Shown: positions 35,628 to 44,103 of the stretch, piece after piece
How positions within the stretch are numbered: position 1 is the first letter of the stretch
How the letters are laid out: every line of letters starts with the position of its first letter
Origin: Candidatus Cloacimonadota bacterium
Lineage (GTDB): Bacteria > Cloacimonadota > Cloacimonadia > Cloacimonadales > Cloacimonadaceae
NCBI GenBank assembly: GCA_012728875.1
Contig: JAAYEF010000018.1
Coordinates: forward strand, 1 to 64,000
Reading direction: 5' to 3'
DNA length: 64,000 bases
Program-made: the position numbers and the translations under genes
The notes under the pieces: generated by a model
Database searches by the model: none
What the model saw: the letters and a program-made list of their open reading frames with translations, nothing else
Told to the model about the DNA's origin: nothing

Positions 35628-36368
35628 TTATTCGGTTTCGTCTTCATCCGTTGGATCGGTGTGCGTGCGTTCATAGCCCATGCCTTTTCCGGTTGTCAGC
35701 ACGTGCCAGCGGTTAAAAAGCTGCCGGAAGCGCCAAAGCATGGTTTTATTAGGGTTTAGCTGGGCCAGCATCTTCGCCAGAAAGTTTTCCCAATTGGTGG
35801 TTTCATGGCTGCGGAAAAACCCGGCGGATTCCATGACATCCAACATATAGGTCTTCATTTTGTCAAGCTCAAATCCCGGTGCGGCAGGCAGATGGATTTC
35901 CGGATCCGCCTTGCGGGTGAGTTCCCAAAGTGCCACGGTGACCGCCTGAGCCAGGTTTATGGAGGGAAAATCCGGATTTGCGGGAATGTGGCAGCGCAGG
36001 GGGCAAAGCGCGGCTTCCTCATCCGTGAGTCCATAGGTTTCTCTGCCAAAAACCAAGCCTATCTCCAAGTGGGGTATCTTTTTACAATATTGCGCCAGTT
36101 CGGGAGGATCCAAATCAATGGGCTTCAATTTTCCCAAACGGCGGGAAAAAGCGATCACGCGGTCAAGATCGGAGATGGCATCCTTGAGGGTGGGAAAAAC
36201 CTGCGCCTCATCCAAAAGATGCTCCGAATGCATCGCCAGATAAAAGTCGTTTTTGCTGGGCACGGCGCCCACGATGCGCAGGCTGCTGTATCCAAAATTG
36301 TGCATGATCCTGGCCACGGCGCCCACATTGCCTTCATAGATTGGCTCCACCAGGATCACATGAATCAT
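35628..36368 (-). CDS. trmJ: TrmJ-like tRNA 2'-O-methyltransferase (SpoU family)
   Basis: The 246-residue protein begins IHVILVEPIYEGNVGAVARIMHNFGY (SPOUT motif 1), with LVFGRETYGLTDEE and INLAQAVTVALWEL (motifs 2 and 3), which build the trefoil-knot S-adenosylmethionine site. The motif 1 form and the C-terminal extension are those of TrmJ, which methylates position 32 of tRNAs; the exact position is inferred. Its start overlaps the stop of the upstream AlkD/HEAT-like gene by 4 bases. Confidence 0.88.
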   Translation of the reverse strand: MIHVILVEPIYEGNVGAVARIMHNFGYSSLRIVGAVPSKNDFYLAMHSEHLLDEAQVFPTLKDAISDLDRVIAFSRRLGKLKPIDLDPPELAQYCKKIPHLEIGLVFGRETYGLTDEEAALCPLRCHIPANPDFPSINLAQAVTVALWELTRKADPEIHLPAAPGFELDKMKTYMLDVMESAGFFRSHETTNWENFLAKMLAQLNPNKTMLWRFRQLFNRWHVLTTGKGMGYERTHTDPTDEDETE

Positions 36369-37189
36369 AGGTCCTTGATCAGTTTTGAAAGTTTGTGACC
36401 CAGCTGCGCCACGGCGGGATCGGGGTCGGATTTCCAGTTTTGCGCCACGCGCTGGCTCACGCTGGTGAATTCCCGGGCTTTGTCCCGCATATTCTTTTGC
36501 GAAAACAGGCTGGTGAGTTTTTTGAGGGTTGCCCAGAGGGTTTTGGCGCGGTTTTCATCACCTTCCAAAAACCAGGTGCGCAGGTTTGCATAGGTGTGTT
36601 GAGGTCGCATGCGCCCAACCTGAACCAGGATGTGGCTGATTTTCTTTTGCACTTCCTCATCCGGATCGTCAAGCAGGCGACCCACAAAGGCAAGGGCGTA
36701 TTGCGGACTGCGGCTGGCGATGTTTTCCATGCCGTGCAGAGACATTTCGCGCTTTTTGGGATTGGGCGATTCCGACCATGCCGGCATGTATTTTTTCATC
36801 ACTTCCGGCGCCTTTTTCCACATCTCAAAGCAGATTGTTTCGCTTTCCCAGGGAACGGTTTCGCAGGTGCGGTCAAGGGTTTCGGCGATCACTTCGGGGT
36901 CTTCCTGATGCCGGTAGTAAAAATAGAACAGCGCGGTGGCACGGATGCCATAGAGGTTGTGAGACAGCATATCGCCGCAGATGCGTTCCAGCTTTCCCTT
37001 GCCTTCGTATGCCGCCAGGCGTTTGCCCAGTTCTTCGCGCACAAAGTAGTTCGGCGTGTTTGCCAGTTCGTGGATCAGACGCTCCGCAATGCCGTTGTTG
37101 CCTTTGTCCAGATTCTTGAAAATCTTTTCAACATGCGCGTCCATTATTTTATAGTCGTCCAAATTCAGACGTCCCATTGCTTTGATCAT
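36365..37189 (-). CDS. Second AlkD/HEAT-like helical repeat protein
   Basis: The start MIKAMGRLNL at 37189 follows GGAG by 8 bases; the track begins 21 codons earlier without such a site. The 274-residue protein is all-helical, with repeats such as YFVREELGKRLAAYEGKGKL, YGIRATALFYFYYRHQEDPEVI, PNPKKREMSLHGMENIAS and DPDEEVQKKISHILVQVGR. The pattern is that of AlkD-like or general HEAT proteins and differs from the gene at 34755. It could be a DNA glycosylase, a DNA-binding paralogue or a protein scaffold. It is coupled to trmJ by a 4-base overlap. Confidence 0.72.
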   Translation of the reverse strand: MIKAMGRLNLDDYKIMDAHVEKIFKNLDKGNNGIAERLIHELANTPNYFVREELGKRLAAYEGKGKLERICGDMLSHNLYGIRATALFYFYYRHQEDPEVIAETLDRTCETVPWESETICFEMWKKAPEVMKKYMPAWSESPNPKKREMSLHGMENIASRSPQYALAFVGRLLDDPDEEVQKKISHILVQVGRMRPQHTYANLRTWFLEGDENRAKTLWATLKKLTSLFSQKNMRDKAREFTSVSQRVAQNWKSDPDPAVAQLGHKLSKLIKDL

Positions 37190-37325
37190 ATTATTATGCT
37201 CCAAAATCCCGGTGTGGGTTCTGAGATGGTAAATTTTATGCCTGCAATCCAAAGATAATTTGGATATTTGCCTTGTTCGTTTGATTTATTGATTCAAGTT
37301 TTGAGGTGTGAGCCTTTCTGTCAAG

Positions 37326-38270
37326 TCATTTATCGGCGGAAGGCTCGAAAATATCCCGGGCACGAACCTCGCGGCTGGTGACAAAATGCAGCTTTGCAAC
37401 TTCCGCCAGGCGTTCCCAGCCAAATTTGTCTGCAAAAGTGCGGGCGGGCTCAAGCACGTTTTTGCCGCTCCCCAGGGGGAATTTCATCCCGAAATGTTTG
37501 GCCATGGATGCCTTGGCCTGCAGAAATTGGTAGCGCGCAATGATGGAGGCAGCCGCCACAGCGGGATCAGCCTCGGCCTTCACACGTTCCTCCACCGGGA
37601 CGGGGATTTCCTTGCCGCTGAGGAGTTTGCTGACTTTTTTGCCATGGCTGAAGCGATCCACCAAAATGCCGTGGATATTGGGAATGCGCTGCAAAAGCTC
37701 CATGATGGCTTTGCCATGTTGCCAGGCAAGGAGGTCGTTCAGGTTTTCTGTGCGGGATTGCATGTCTGCGATGATCTCGTTGTAGCGCAGGGGCTTGATC
37801 ACCACGCAGGAGATCTGTTCCGGAAAACGTTCATAGAGGCTGTGGGCGATGCTTTTGATGCTTTGATCCGTCAGGCGCTTGGAATCCATAACTCCCAGCG
37901 AGCGCAGTTCCTCCTCCATTTCCTGATCCATGGCAAACGCCGCCACCACCAGGGGTCCGAAGTAGTCGCCTTTACCTGCTTCATCGCTGCCGATCCAGCG
38001 CTCCCAAGTGTGAAATGCGGTTTCCGTTTGTTCGGAATTACGAGCCAAGAGCAGGCGCAATCTGGCTTTCAGCGGGGTTTCTTTGCCAGCCAAAACCTTG
38101 CTCACGCCTTTTTTCTCGGAATAATACAGGTTCAAAACGGATTTATGTTCTTTGTCCTGCAAATGCAACTGCCAGCCGTAGTCAATTTCTTTTTGGTCTT
38201 GGATTTCAATTCCTTCGCGGGCGAGTTCAGGCATCAGCCAGGCGAGATATTCCCCGATGTGTTTGTTCAT
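37326..38270 (-). CDS. rnhC: Ribonuclease HIII
   Basis: RNase HIII removes RNA from RNA-DNA hybrids. The 314-residue protein has the N-terminal TBP-like substrate-binding domain (about 1-85) typical of HIII, then the catalytic fold opening IGSDEAGKGDYFGPLVV with Asp96 and Glu97, followed by VMDSKRLTD (Asp129) and ADPAVAAASIIAR. These are the expected metal-binding acidic residues, and the DEAGKGD form rather than DEAGRG marks type HIII over HII. It is divergent from the LolC/E-like gene. Confidence 0.93.
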   Translation of the reverse strand: MNKHIGEYLAWLMPELAREGIEIQDQKEIDYGWQLHLQDKEHKSVLNLYYSEKKGVSKVLAGKETPLKARLRLLLARNSEQTETAFHTWERWIGSDEAGKGDYFGPLVVAAFAMDQEMEEELRSLGVMDSKRLTDQSIKSIAHSLYERFPEQISCVVIKPLRYNEIIADMQSRTENLNDLLAWQHGKAIMELLQRIPNIHGILVDRFSHGKKVSKLLSGKEIPVPVEERVKAEADPAVAAASIIARYQFLQAKASMAKHFGMKFPLGSGKNVLEPARTFADKFGWERLAEVAKLHFVTSREVRARDIFEPSADK

Positions 38271-38438
38271 TTGGTTTTCCAGAGCTTTCTTTTGGGCAAG
38301 GGAATCTGCGCCGGGAGAATTGTCAAATGTATTGTGAGCGGCGGAAAAAACGGTTTTTGAGAAAGATATTCAAAAAAGGGCTCGAATTCACAGGATTTGA
38401 GCAGAAAAGCGCTTGACCAAAATCTGCCTTTCCTTGAA

Positions 38439-39704
38439 ATGGAATCCATGGATACAAACAGAGGAAAGCTGTGGCTGGCGCTTCGCTATCTGAGGGGCCA
38501 GGGTCGCGGCTTTATCCACCGATCCCACTGGCTCACCATCGCCGGAATCACGCTTGGCGTTACAGCCCTGATCTGCGTTGGCGGCGTGATGAACGGCCTG
38601 CGTGCCGATATTCGCAACCGCGTGACCAGCACGCTCAGCGAAATCAGGATCACAGCCAGGGGCGGCGAAGCCATGAGCGGATATCAGAGCCTTGTGGACA
38701 GCCTGGATGGCATGGGCTACAAAACAGCGCCTGTGATCCGCAACGACCTTGTGATCAAAAAAGGTGAGCAGATTTTTTCCACGCAGTGCTTTGGAATCGA
38801 CCCGCAAAGGCATGCCCGCATCAGCGCGGCGCTTGGGCAAAAAACACTCACCCCGGATGGAAATGTGTTGGGCATCCTGAACGGCGATGTTTCGGGTCCT
38901 TTTTTCAACGAGGGTGGAATTGCTCTGGGAAGCTCTCTGGCGTTGAATATGGGGGTTAAAGTTGGCGATGAGATTCAGCTTCTTTCCCCGGTTTTTGATG
39001 TCCCCACTGCTTTCGGGCTCCTGCCCAGGGTCAGAACCGTGCACGTGGCAGCCATATTCAGCACTGCCATGCCGGATTACGACTATTCTTTCAGCTTCAT
39101 TTCCCTGGAGGAGGCAAGCTTTTTCAAGGATTATAACGGCGAGATTGACTACATCGAAGTGAAAACCCCTGATGCCACCTCACCGGAAGCGCACACAAAA
39201 CGGATCAGAAACCACTTCAAAGATTTGAAAGTTGAGGATTGGGGCGCCTATGACGCCAGTCTCTACAGCGCCATCCGCTTTGAGAAATATCTGATGTTTG
39301 TGATCATGCTGTTCATGTATGTGATTGCCAGTTTCAATCTTACGGGTTCCATGCTGAAAACCATCGCCCAAAAGCGGCGCGAACTGGGTTTGCTGAAGGC
39401 GTTCGGATATCGCGATGCCGATCTCAGTGGGCTTTTTCTGAGGCAGGCGCTGATTTTGTCCAGCCTGGGAATAGCGTTGGGGCTCGTCATTTCCACAGTT
39501 TTGCTGCTGGTGCAAAAACATTTTGGATTGCTTTCGATGGGCATGGGAGATGCCGGACCGCTGCCCCTGCCGGTTGTGTTCAGTTGGAAGGACTATCTGA
39601 GCGTGGTGCTGGCTTCCTTTGCCATCACCCTGATCAGCGTGCTGCTGCCTCTGCGCAGGCTGCACAGGATCAACCCCATCGAATTGATCCGTCAGACCAC
39701 ATAA
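38439..39704 (+). CDS. LolC/LolE-like ABC transporter permease
   Basis: The protein (421 residues from ATG 38439; ATG 38448 also possible, while the track uses a TTG at 38397) begins LALRYLRGQGRGFIHRSHWLTIAGITLGVTALICVGGVMNGL. This is the LolC/E pattern of an N-terminal helix followed by a large periplasmic MacB-like domain and then three C-terminal FtsX-type membrane helices (LFMYVIASFNLTGSML, RREL.LLKAFGY). LolCDE pulls mature lipoproteins out of the inner membrane. No LolD ATPase is next to it. The many lipoproteins in the window would be clients. A 15-base gap leads to the ferritin-like gene. Confidence 0.88.
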   Translation: MESMDTNRGKLWLALRYLRGQGRGFIHRSHWLTIAGITLGVTALICVGGVMNGLRADIRNRVTSTLSEIRITARGGEAMSGYQSLVDSLDGMGYKTAPVIRNDLVIKKGEQIFSTQCFGIDPQRHARISAALGQKTLTPDGNVLGILNGDVSGPFFNEGGIALGSSLALNMGVKVGDEIQLLSPVFDVPTAFGLLPRVRTVHVAAIFSTAMPDYDYSFSFISLEEASFFKDYNGEIDYIEVKTPDATSPEAHTKRIRNHFKDLKVEDWGAYDASLYSAIRFEKYLMFVIMLFMYVIASFNLTGSMLKTIAQKRRELGLLKAFGYRDADLSGLFLRQALILSSLGIALGLVISTVLLLVQKHFGLLSMGMGDAGPLPLPVVFSWKDYLSVVLASFAITLISVLLPLRRLHRINPIELIRQTT

Positions 39705-39719
39705 ATAAGGAAGGAAAAA

Positions 39720-40187
39720 ATGGATAAAAAAGAACTTTACCTCCTCGCCCTGGCGCAGGAGATCCGCTCTCAAAAGCTTTACGACGCCTTGGCGAAAAGC
39801 TTCAAAAACCCACAAAACAGCGTCTTTTTCCGCGAATTGGTTTTGCTGGAGCAAGCCCATGAAGCCAGGCTGCGCGAGAGCTTTGGCCCGGAATTCCCGG
39901 ATGCCGAGCCCGAAGCCAAGGCTCTGAAGGACAAAGACCTGCAAGGCCTCGATTTAAACGATCCGGTGGCGCTTTTGGAATATGCCGCTGAGCGCGAAGC
40001 AATTGCCCAAAACCACTATCTGGCCTTTGCCGAACAGACTTCCGAGCCCGAACTGAAAGCAATGCTTTTGGAACTGGCGGAGGAGGAGGACAAGCACCGC
40101 AGTTTGCTGTTGGTAGAACTCCAGCGCATCCAGGGTTCCCTGGATTGGTATGACCCCAGCGAGCTGGCAGGCTTCATGGATTTTTGA
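39720..40187 (+). CDS. Ferritin-like / rubrerythrin-type di-iron domain protein
   Basis: The 155-residue helical protein shows the spaced carboxylate/His motifs of a di-iron four-helix bundle: a first helix with AQEIRSQKLYDALAKS, then LEQAHEARLR, EYAAEREAIAQNHY and LAEEEDKHRSLL (ExxH-type). It lacks the rubredoxin-like Cys4 knuckle, so it is a stand-alone ferritin-like domain. Such proteins handle iron or peroxide stress in anaerobes; the precise role is unknown. AAGGAAGG precedes the ATG. The stop overlaps the proposed rarA start. Confidence 0.82.
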   Translation: MDKKELYLLALAQEIRSQKLYDALAKSFKNPQNSVFFRELVLLEQAHEARLRESFGPEFPDAEPEAKALKDKDLQGLDLNDPVALLEYAAEREAIAQNHYLAFAEQTSEPELKAMLLELAEEEDKHRSLLLVELQRIQGSLDWYDPSELAGFMDF

Positions 40188-41509
40188 GCCCCACAGTGAA
40201 AGACGAGCAGACCGATTTACTGAATTCCGCTGAAAATACAGAACGCGATGCACCTCTGGCAGAGCGTTTGCGTCCAAAAAGCCTGGACGAGCTGCGCGGG
40301 CAGACCCAACTGGTGGCGCAAAGTTCCCTTTTGCGGCAGATGGTGGCAAGCGGAGAATATCATTCCTTCATTCTTTGGGGTCCGCCCGGAACCGGGAAAA
40401 CCACCATTGCGAGAGTGATCGAAAGCGTTTCGGGACATCGGTTTGTGCAGTTCAGCGCGGTGCTTTCCGGGATCGGCGATGTGCGCGCTGTGATGAAGGA
40501 TGCCGAATATGCCCACCGGCGCAGCAACCAGCGCACCATCATCTTCATCGACGAAATTCACCGCTTCAACAAGTCGCAGCAGGACGCATTTTTACCGTTT
40601 GTGGAAAGCGGTGCGGTCATTTTGATCGGTGCCACCACAGAAAACCCATCCTTTGAGGTGATCCCAGCCCTGCTTTCGCGCTGTCACGTCTTCGTTTTGG
40701 AAATGCTGTCCGAAGAGGATTTGCAGGAAATCTTGGCAAAAGGCATGCGGGAACTGGGTTTGGAGGAGGATGCCGAAGTTTTGGGATGGCTTGCCCAACA
40801 GAGCGGGGGCGATGCCCGCAGAGCCTTGAACCAGCTTGAACTGCTGGAACCCTGGCTGAAGGAGAATCCGCATCCCCAAGTGAAGGAAATGGCGGCGGTT
40901 TTGGAAAAGAAAACCCTGTTCTACGACAAAAACCGCGAGGAACACTACAACCTGATCTCTGCTCTGCACAAGTCTTTACGCGGATCGGATCCTCAAGCCG
41001 GGCTCTATTGGCTTGCCCGGATGCTGGAAGCGGGGGAGGATCCGCGCTACATCGTGCGCCGGCTCATCCGCTTTGCCTCCGAGGATGTGGGTTTGGCTGA
41101 TCCCGCTGCCCTGACCCAAGCCATTGCAGCCAAGGAAGCGCTCACCTTTTTGGGCATGCCGGAAGCCAACACCGCCTTGGCGCAAGCGGTTGTGTATCTT
41201 GCCACTGCGCCCAAGAGCAACTCACTTTACAAGGCTTATGGTCACGCTGCCGAGGATGCTCGCAAAACCAGCCATTTTGGGGTGCCGATGCACATTCGCA
41301 ATGCGCCCACCAAGCTGATGGAAGAACTGGACTACGGTAAAGACTACAAATATGATCACGACTTTGAACATGGCTATGCCTACCAGAAATATTTCCCACA
41401 GCAGATGCAGGAAAAGAGCTATTACGAACCGGGAGAATTCGGCTTTGAAAAGGAGATTGCCAAACGCATACAGTGGTGGCTGAAACTGCGTGGGGACAAA
41501 GAGGCTTGA
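40184..41509 (+). CDS. rarA: Replication-associated recombination protein A (AAA+ ATPase)
   Basis: RarA (MgsA/WRNIP1 family) acts at stalled replication forks. The protein shows [18 protein letters not shown], Walker [11 protein letters not shown] (residues 66-73), Walker [18 protein letters not shown], sensor motif [11 protein letters not shown], and the C-terminal segment YKAYGHA...[13 protein letters not shown]. The track start is a TTG overlapping the previous stop; a GTG at 40196 is an alternative, and neither has a strong ribosome binding site, so coupling to the upstream gene is likely. It ends 12 bases from the convergent mgtE stop. Confidence 0.95.
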   Translation: MSPTVKDEQTDLLNSAENTERDAPLAERLRPKSLDELRGQTQLVAQSSLLRQMVASGEYHSFILWGPPGTGKTTIARVIESVSGHRFVQFSAVLSGIGDVRAVMKDAEYAHRRSNQRTIIFIDEIHRFNKSQQDAFLPFVESGAVILIGATTENPSFEVIPALLSRCHVFVLEMLSEEDLQEILAKGMRELGLEEDAEVLGWLAQQSGGDARRALNQLELLEPWLKENPHPQVKEMAAVLEKKTLFYDKNREEHYNLISALHKSLRGSDPQAGLYWLARMLEAGEDPRYIVRRLIRFASEDVGLADPAALTQAIAAKEALTFLGMPEANTALAQAVVYLATAPKSNSLYKAYGHAAEDARKTSHFGVPMHIRNAPTKLMEELDYGKDYKYDHDFEHGYAYQKYFPQQMQEKSYYEPGEFGFEKEIAKRIQWWLKLRGDKEA

Positions 41510-41521
41510 GGCGTTCGGCTG

Positions 41522-42874
41522 TTATGCAGGGTTATAAAGCTTCATCGCCACGCTGAAATAGACGATCAGGGCCAAAACGTCCACGATTGTGGTGATGATG
41601 GGCGCAGCCATGATGGCAGGGTCCAGCTTGAATTTCCGCGCTATGAGGGGCAGGGTTCCGCCCACGACGTTGGCAATGATCACGGTGAAAAACATGGCGA
41701 TGGACACCGAAAGACCCAGCATCAGGTCTTTGTTGAACATCCAGATCCGCAAAAGATTGACCACCGACAGTGCCAGACCCACCACAAGGCTCACCCGGAT
41801 TTCTTTGAACAAAACTACAAAAAAGTCTTTGATGGAAATTTCGCCCAGCGCCATACCGCGAATCACCAGGGTGGCGGATTGTGAGCCTGCGTTTCCACCT
41901 GTGTCCATCAGCATGGGGATGAACGCTACCAGGATCAGCATGCCGTCGATTGCCAAGGCACTTTCATAGCGCTGGATCACAATGCCGGTGAAAGTGGCGG
42001 AAATCATCAAAAACAACAGCCAAAATATGCGCTTGCGTGCCAGGGTCATCACGCTGCTGTCCAGATATTCCGTTTCACTGTGGGACAGCGCGCTCATGCG
42101 CTCAAAGTCTTCCGTGCTTTCGTCCACCACCACGTCCAAAACGTCGTCTGCAGTGATGATTCCCAGCATTTTATGATTTTCATCCACCACGGGGATGGCG
42201 GAAAAGCCGTATTTGCGGAAAAGCTGGGCAACTTCCTCCTGGTCCATATTGGTGGGAACGCTCACCACGTTTGGGTTCACCAGTTCCGTTAAGGGCAGGT
42301 TGAATTCGCTCATCACAATGTCGCGCAGCGAAACCACGCCTTTCAGCTTGTCATCCGGGTCGAGCATATACAGATAGTTGATGGTTTCAGCGTCTTCACC
42401 GTTTTTTTGCAGATATTCCAGGGTGTCTTTAACCGTCATCTGTGCATTCACGGGCACAAATTCCGTGGCCATGATTCCGCCGGCGGTTTCGGGGTCATAG
42501 CTCATCAACTGTTTGATTTCCTGGGCTTTTTCCTCGTCCAAACTGGAGATCAGTTCATTGACTTCATCGTCGTCAAAGTGTTCCATCATGTCGGCAACTT
42601 CGTCTGAAGCCATTTCCGAGATGATATCTACTTTCTGATCAGTGGAGAAAAGACCCAGCAATTCACCCTTGTCCTCTTCCTCCGCTTCTTCCAAAATGCC
42701 TGCCAAAATATCGGTGGGAATCCGGACCAAGAGGTTGAAGAAATCGCCATCATAGTCTTCCATGGCGTCCAAAATATCAGCGGGATGGATGTATTCCAGT
42801 GCCTCTTTCAAGGCGGCCGGGCTGGTGGTTTCCAAAAACTCAATCAATTCTTTTCCAGTCAGTTGCTTTTTCAT
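41522..42874 (-). CDS. mgtE: MgtE-type magnesium transporter
   Basis: The start is set at ATG 42874, 6 bases after GGAGG; the ATG 15 bases upstream lies before the ribosome binding site. The 450-residue protein has the acidic helical MgtE N domain (about 1-125), two CBS domains (about 130-250, VVSLRDIV and LGIITADDVLDVV), a connecting helix and five membrane helices (about 280-450) with MDTGGNAGSQSATLVIRG and the conserved PL..R. It is a magnesium-gated Mg2+ channel in the inner membrane. On the - strand TTGACA and TATGAT lie upstream with a long 20-base spacer. Confidence 0.95.
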   Translation of the reverse strand: MKKQLTGKELIEFLETTSPAALKEALEYIHPADILDAMEDYDGDFFNLLVRIPTDILAGILEEAEEEDKGELLGLFSTDQKVDIISEMASDEVADMMEHFDDDEVNELISSLDEEKAQEIKQLMSYDPETAGGIMATEFVPVNAQMTVKDTLEYLQKNGEDAETINYLYMLDPDDKLKGVVSLRDIVMSEFNLPLTELVNPNVVSVPTNMDQEEVAQLFRKYGFSAIPVVDENHKMLGIITADDVLDVVVDESTEDFERMSALSHSETEYLDSSVMTLARKRIFWLLFLMISATFTGIVIQRYESALAIDGMLILVAFIPMLMDTGGNAGSQSATLVIRGMALGEISIKDFFVVLFKEIRVSLVVGLALSVVNLLRIWMFNKDLMLGLSVSIAMFFTVIIANVVGGTLPLIARKFKLDPAIMAAPIITTIVDVLALIVYFSVAMKLYNPA

Positions 42875-43063
42875 TTTTTCCTCCCGCATTTTTTGATTTA
42901 ATCATAAGGATTTGAATAGCCCGCCCTGTCAAGTAAATAATTGTAACCCTGATCCAGCCTGGGTTTGGCTTGTCCGGCTGAAAAGTGAAAGTGGGTGGTT
43001 GCTGGCTTAAATCCGGCTGGGAGTCAACCTGGTTCAGGACGGGTCACCCCTTGCCTGAAAGCG

Positions 43064-43131
43064 TTAATCAAGTGATCATCAAGTCTTAATCAAGCGTTAA
43101 TTATTAAGACTTGATTAAGGCTTGATTAAGA
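43064..43131. repeat. TTAATCAAG inverted-motif cluster
   Basis: TTAATCAAG occurs at 43064 and 43086 and its reverse complement CTTGATTAA at 43110 and 43121. TCTTAATCAAGC (43084-43095) pairs perfectly with GCTTGATTAAGA (43120-43131), and GTCTTAAT pairs alternatively with ATTAAGAC, so several competing cruciforms or RNA stems are possible. It is intergenic, about 330 bases before the TetR gene. Confidence 0.7.
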
Positions 43132-43348
43132 AGTGATCGACACCTTGAAACAGGGGGTGAACCGATTTTCATGATGGTTTTGAGGCACTGGTTTTGAGAC
43201 ACCATACATCAAAGGAAGGCGGCTGTTGAATTAATTCCAATCCCTTCTTTTCTCTCCAAACACGGATCAAACCTTGAAATAAACACAATCAAGCATTCGG
43301 AAACCCCAAAAGTATTTTTAGATTTTCGGGTTTTCAGAAAGATTTTTC

Positions 43349-43379
43349 TTGACTATTCAACCGATTGGTACATATTGGT
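43349..43379 (+). promoter_or_regulatory. Promoter overlapped by a 20-bp palindromic operator
   Basis: TTGACT (43349-43354) with a 16-base spacer and CATATT (43371-43376) looks like a promoter. ACCGATTGGTACATATTGGT (43360-43379) lies across it and reads as ACC-N-AT-NN-GTAC-NN-AT-N-GGT, symmetric at 14 of its 20 bases. This position and symmetry suit self-repression by the TetR-family product encoded 80 bases downstream. Confidence 0.7.
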
Positions 43380-43458
43380 CGAAGAATCGAAAATGACCTT
43401 TTTAAGAAGGTCGTTATTCGTTATCCCAAGTGGGTTTAAAACAAAGTGAGGTGGATAA

Positions 43459-44100
43459 ATGAACAATGCTAAAGACAAAAGGAAAGAACGTATATTGGAA
43501 GTTTCCATAGAGCATTTCACGCGCTGGGGCTACAATAAAACCTCGATGGAAGAGGTTGCCCGGGGTGCGCGAATTGCCAAAGCGACCATTTACTACTATT
43601 TTCCGAGTAAAGAGCAGCTTTTCATAGCTGCAATACGTACCAAAGCGGAGGAGCTTTTTATAAAGTTGGAAAAAGAAATCAACTCAGCAAACAATTTTGA
43701 AGACAAGTTTTCCAGCTTTCTGCGCCTGCCCATGATCTATATCTTTGAAAATATGCCCATCCTGATCGAGGCGATGCATCAAAACCCATTCGACGGCTTT
43801 GAGAGCTTGGATCAAATTCGCACCGAATACCGCGACCGCATGGGCATGCTTTTATCTGGCATCATTGTGAGCGGAAAAAAAGAGGGTTTGGTAAACGATT
43901 GGGTGAACCCACAACAATTCAGCCTGATGTTCCATGAATGGTTTATGTTGGGGGACAACTGGATTGACCTTGAAGACAAAGACAAGATCATCCGTCGCAT
44001 CGAACGCGACCACGATCTCATTGTGAGGCTGATACTATTTGGCATTATCAAGCCAGCCCGCAAGGAATCCCTAATTAATGAAATCAAAAAAGAGGAATAG
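43459..44100 (+). CDS. TetR-family transcriptional repressor of the pump operon
   Basis: The 213-residue protein has an N-terminal TetR helix-turn-helix (about 8-54: RILEVSIEHFTRWGYNKTSMEEVARGARIAKATIYYYFPSKEQLF), followed by a helical ligand-binding domain of no obvious subgroup. GAGGTGG precedes the ATG. It is the first gene of a four-gene operon with TolC, adaptor and RND pump; the next gene begins 3 bases after its stop. Repression of the operon, relieved by a pump substrate, is the usual arrangement and is inferred here. Confidence 0.93.
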   Translation: MNNAKDKRKERILEVSIEHFTRWGYNKTSMEEVARGARIAKATIYYYFPSKEQLFIAAIRTKAEELFIKLEKEINSANNFEDKFSSFLRLPMIYIFENMPILIEAMHQNPFDGFESLDQIRTEYRDRMGMLLSGIIVSGKKEGLVNDWVNPQQFSLMFHEWFMLGDNWIDLEDKDKIIRRIERDHDLIVRLILFGIIKPARKESLINEIKKEE

Positions 44101-44103
44101 GCC

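Larger units (their letters stand above)
42890..43458. other. Divergent spacer between mgtE and the pump operon
   Basis: 569 bases without a supported gene. They hold the mgtE leader, a cluster of TTAATCAAG inverted motifs (43064-43131) and the promoter/operator of the TetR gene (43349-43379). No other structure is clear. Confidence 0.6.

Noticed and set aside
37308-38360. 350-aa + strand ORF opposite rnhC
   Set aside because: rnhC has catalytic motifs; the opposite frame shows only antisense composition.
42890-43000. Magnesium riboswitch before mgtE
   Set aside because: The leader on the - strand is short and no M-box-like structure can be drawn.
43061-43140. CRISPR array
   Set aside because: The TTAATCAAG copies are too short, inverted and unevenly spaced, with no unique spacers and no cas genes.
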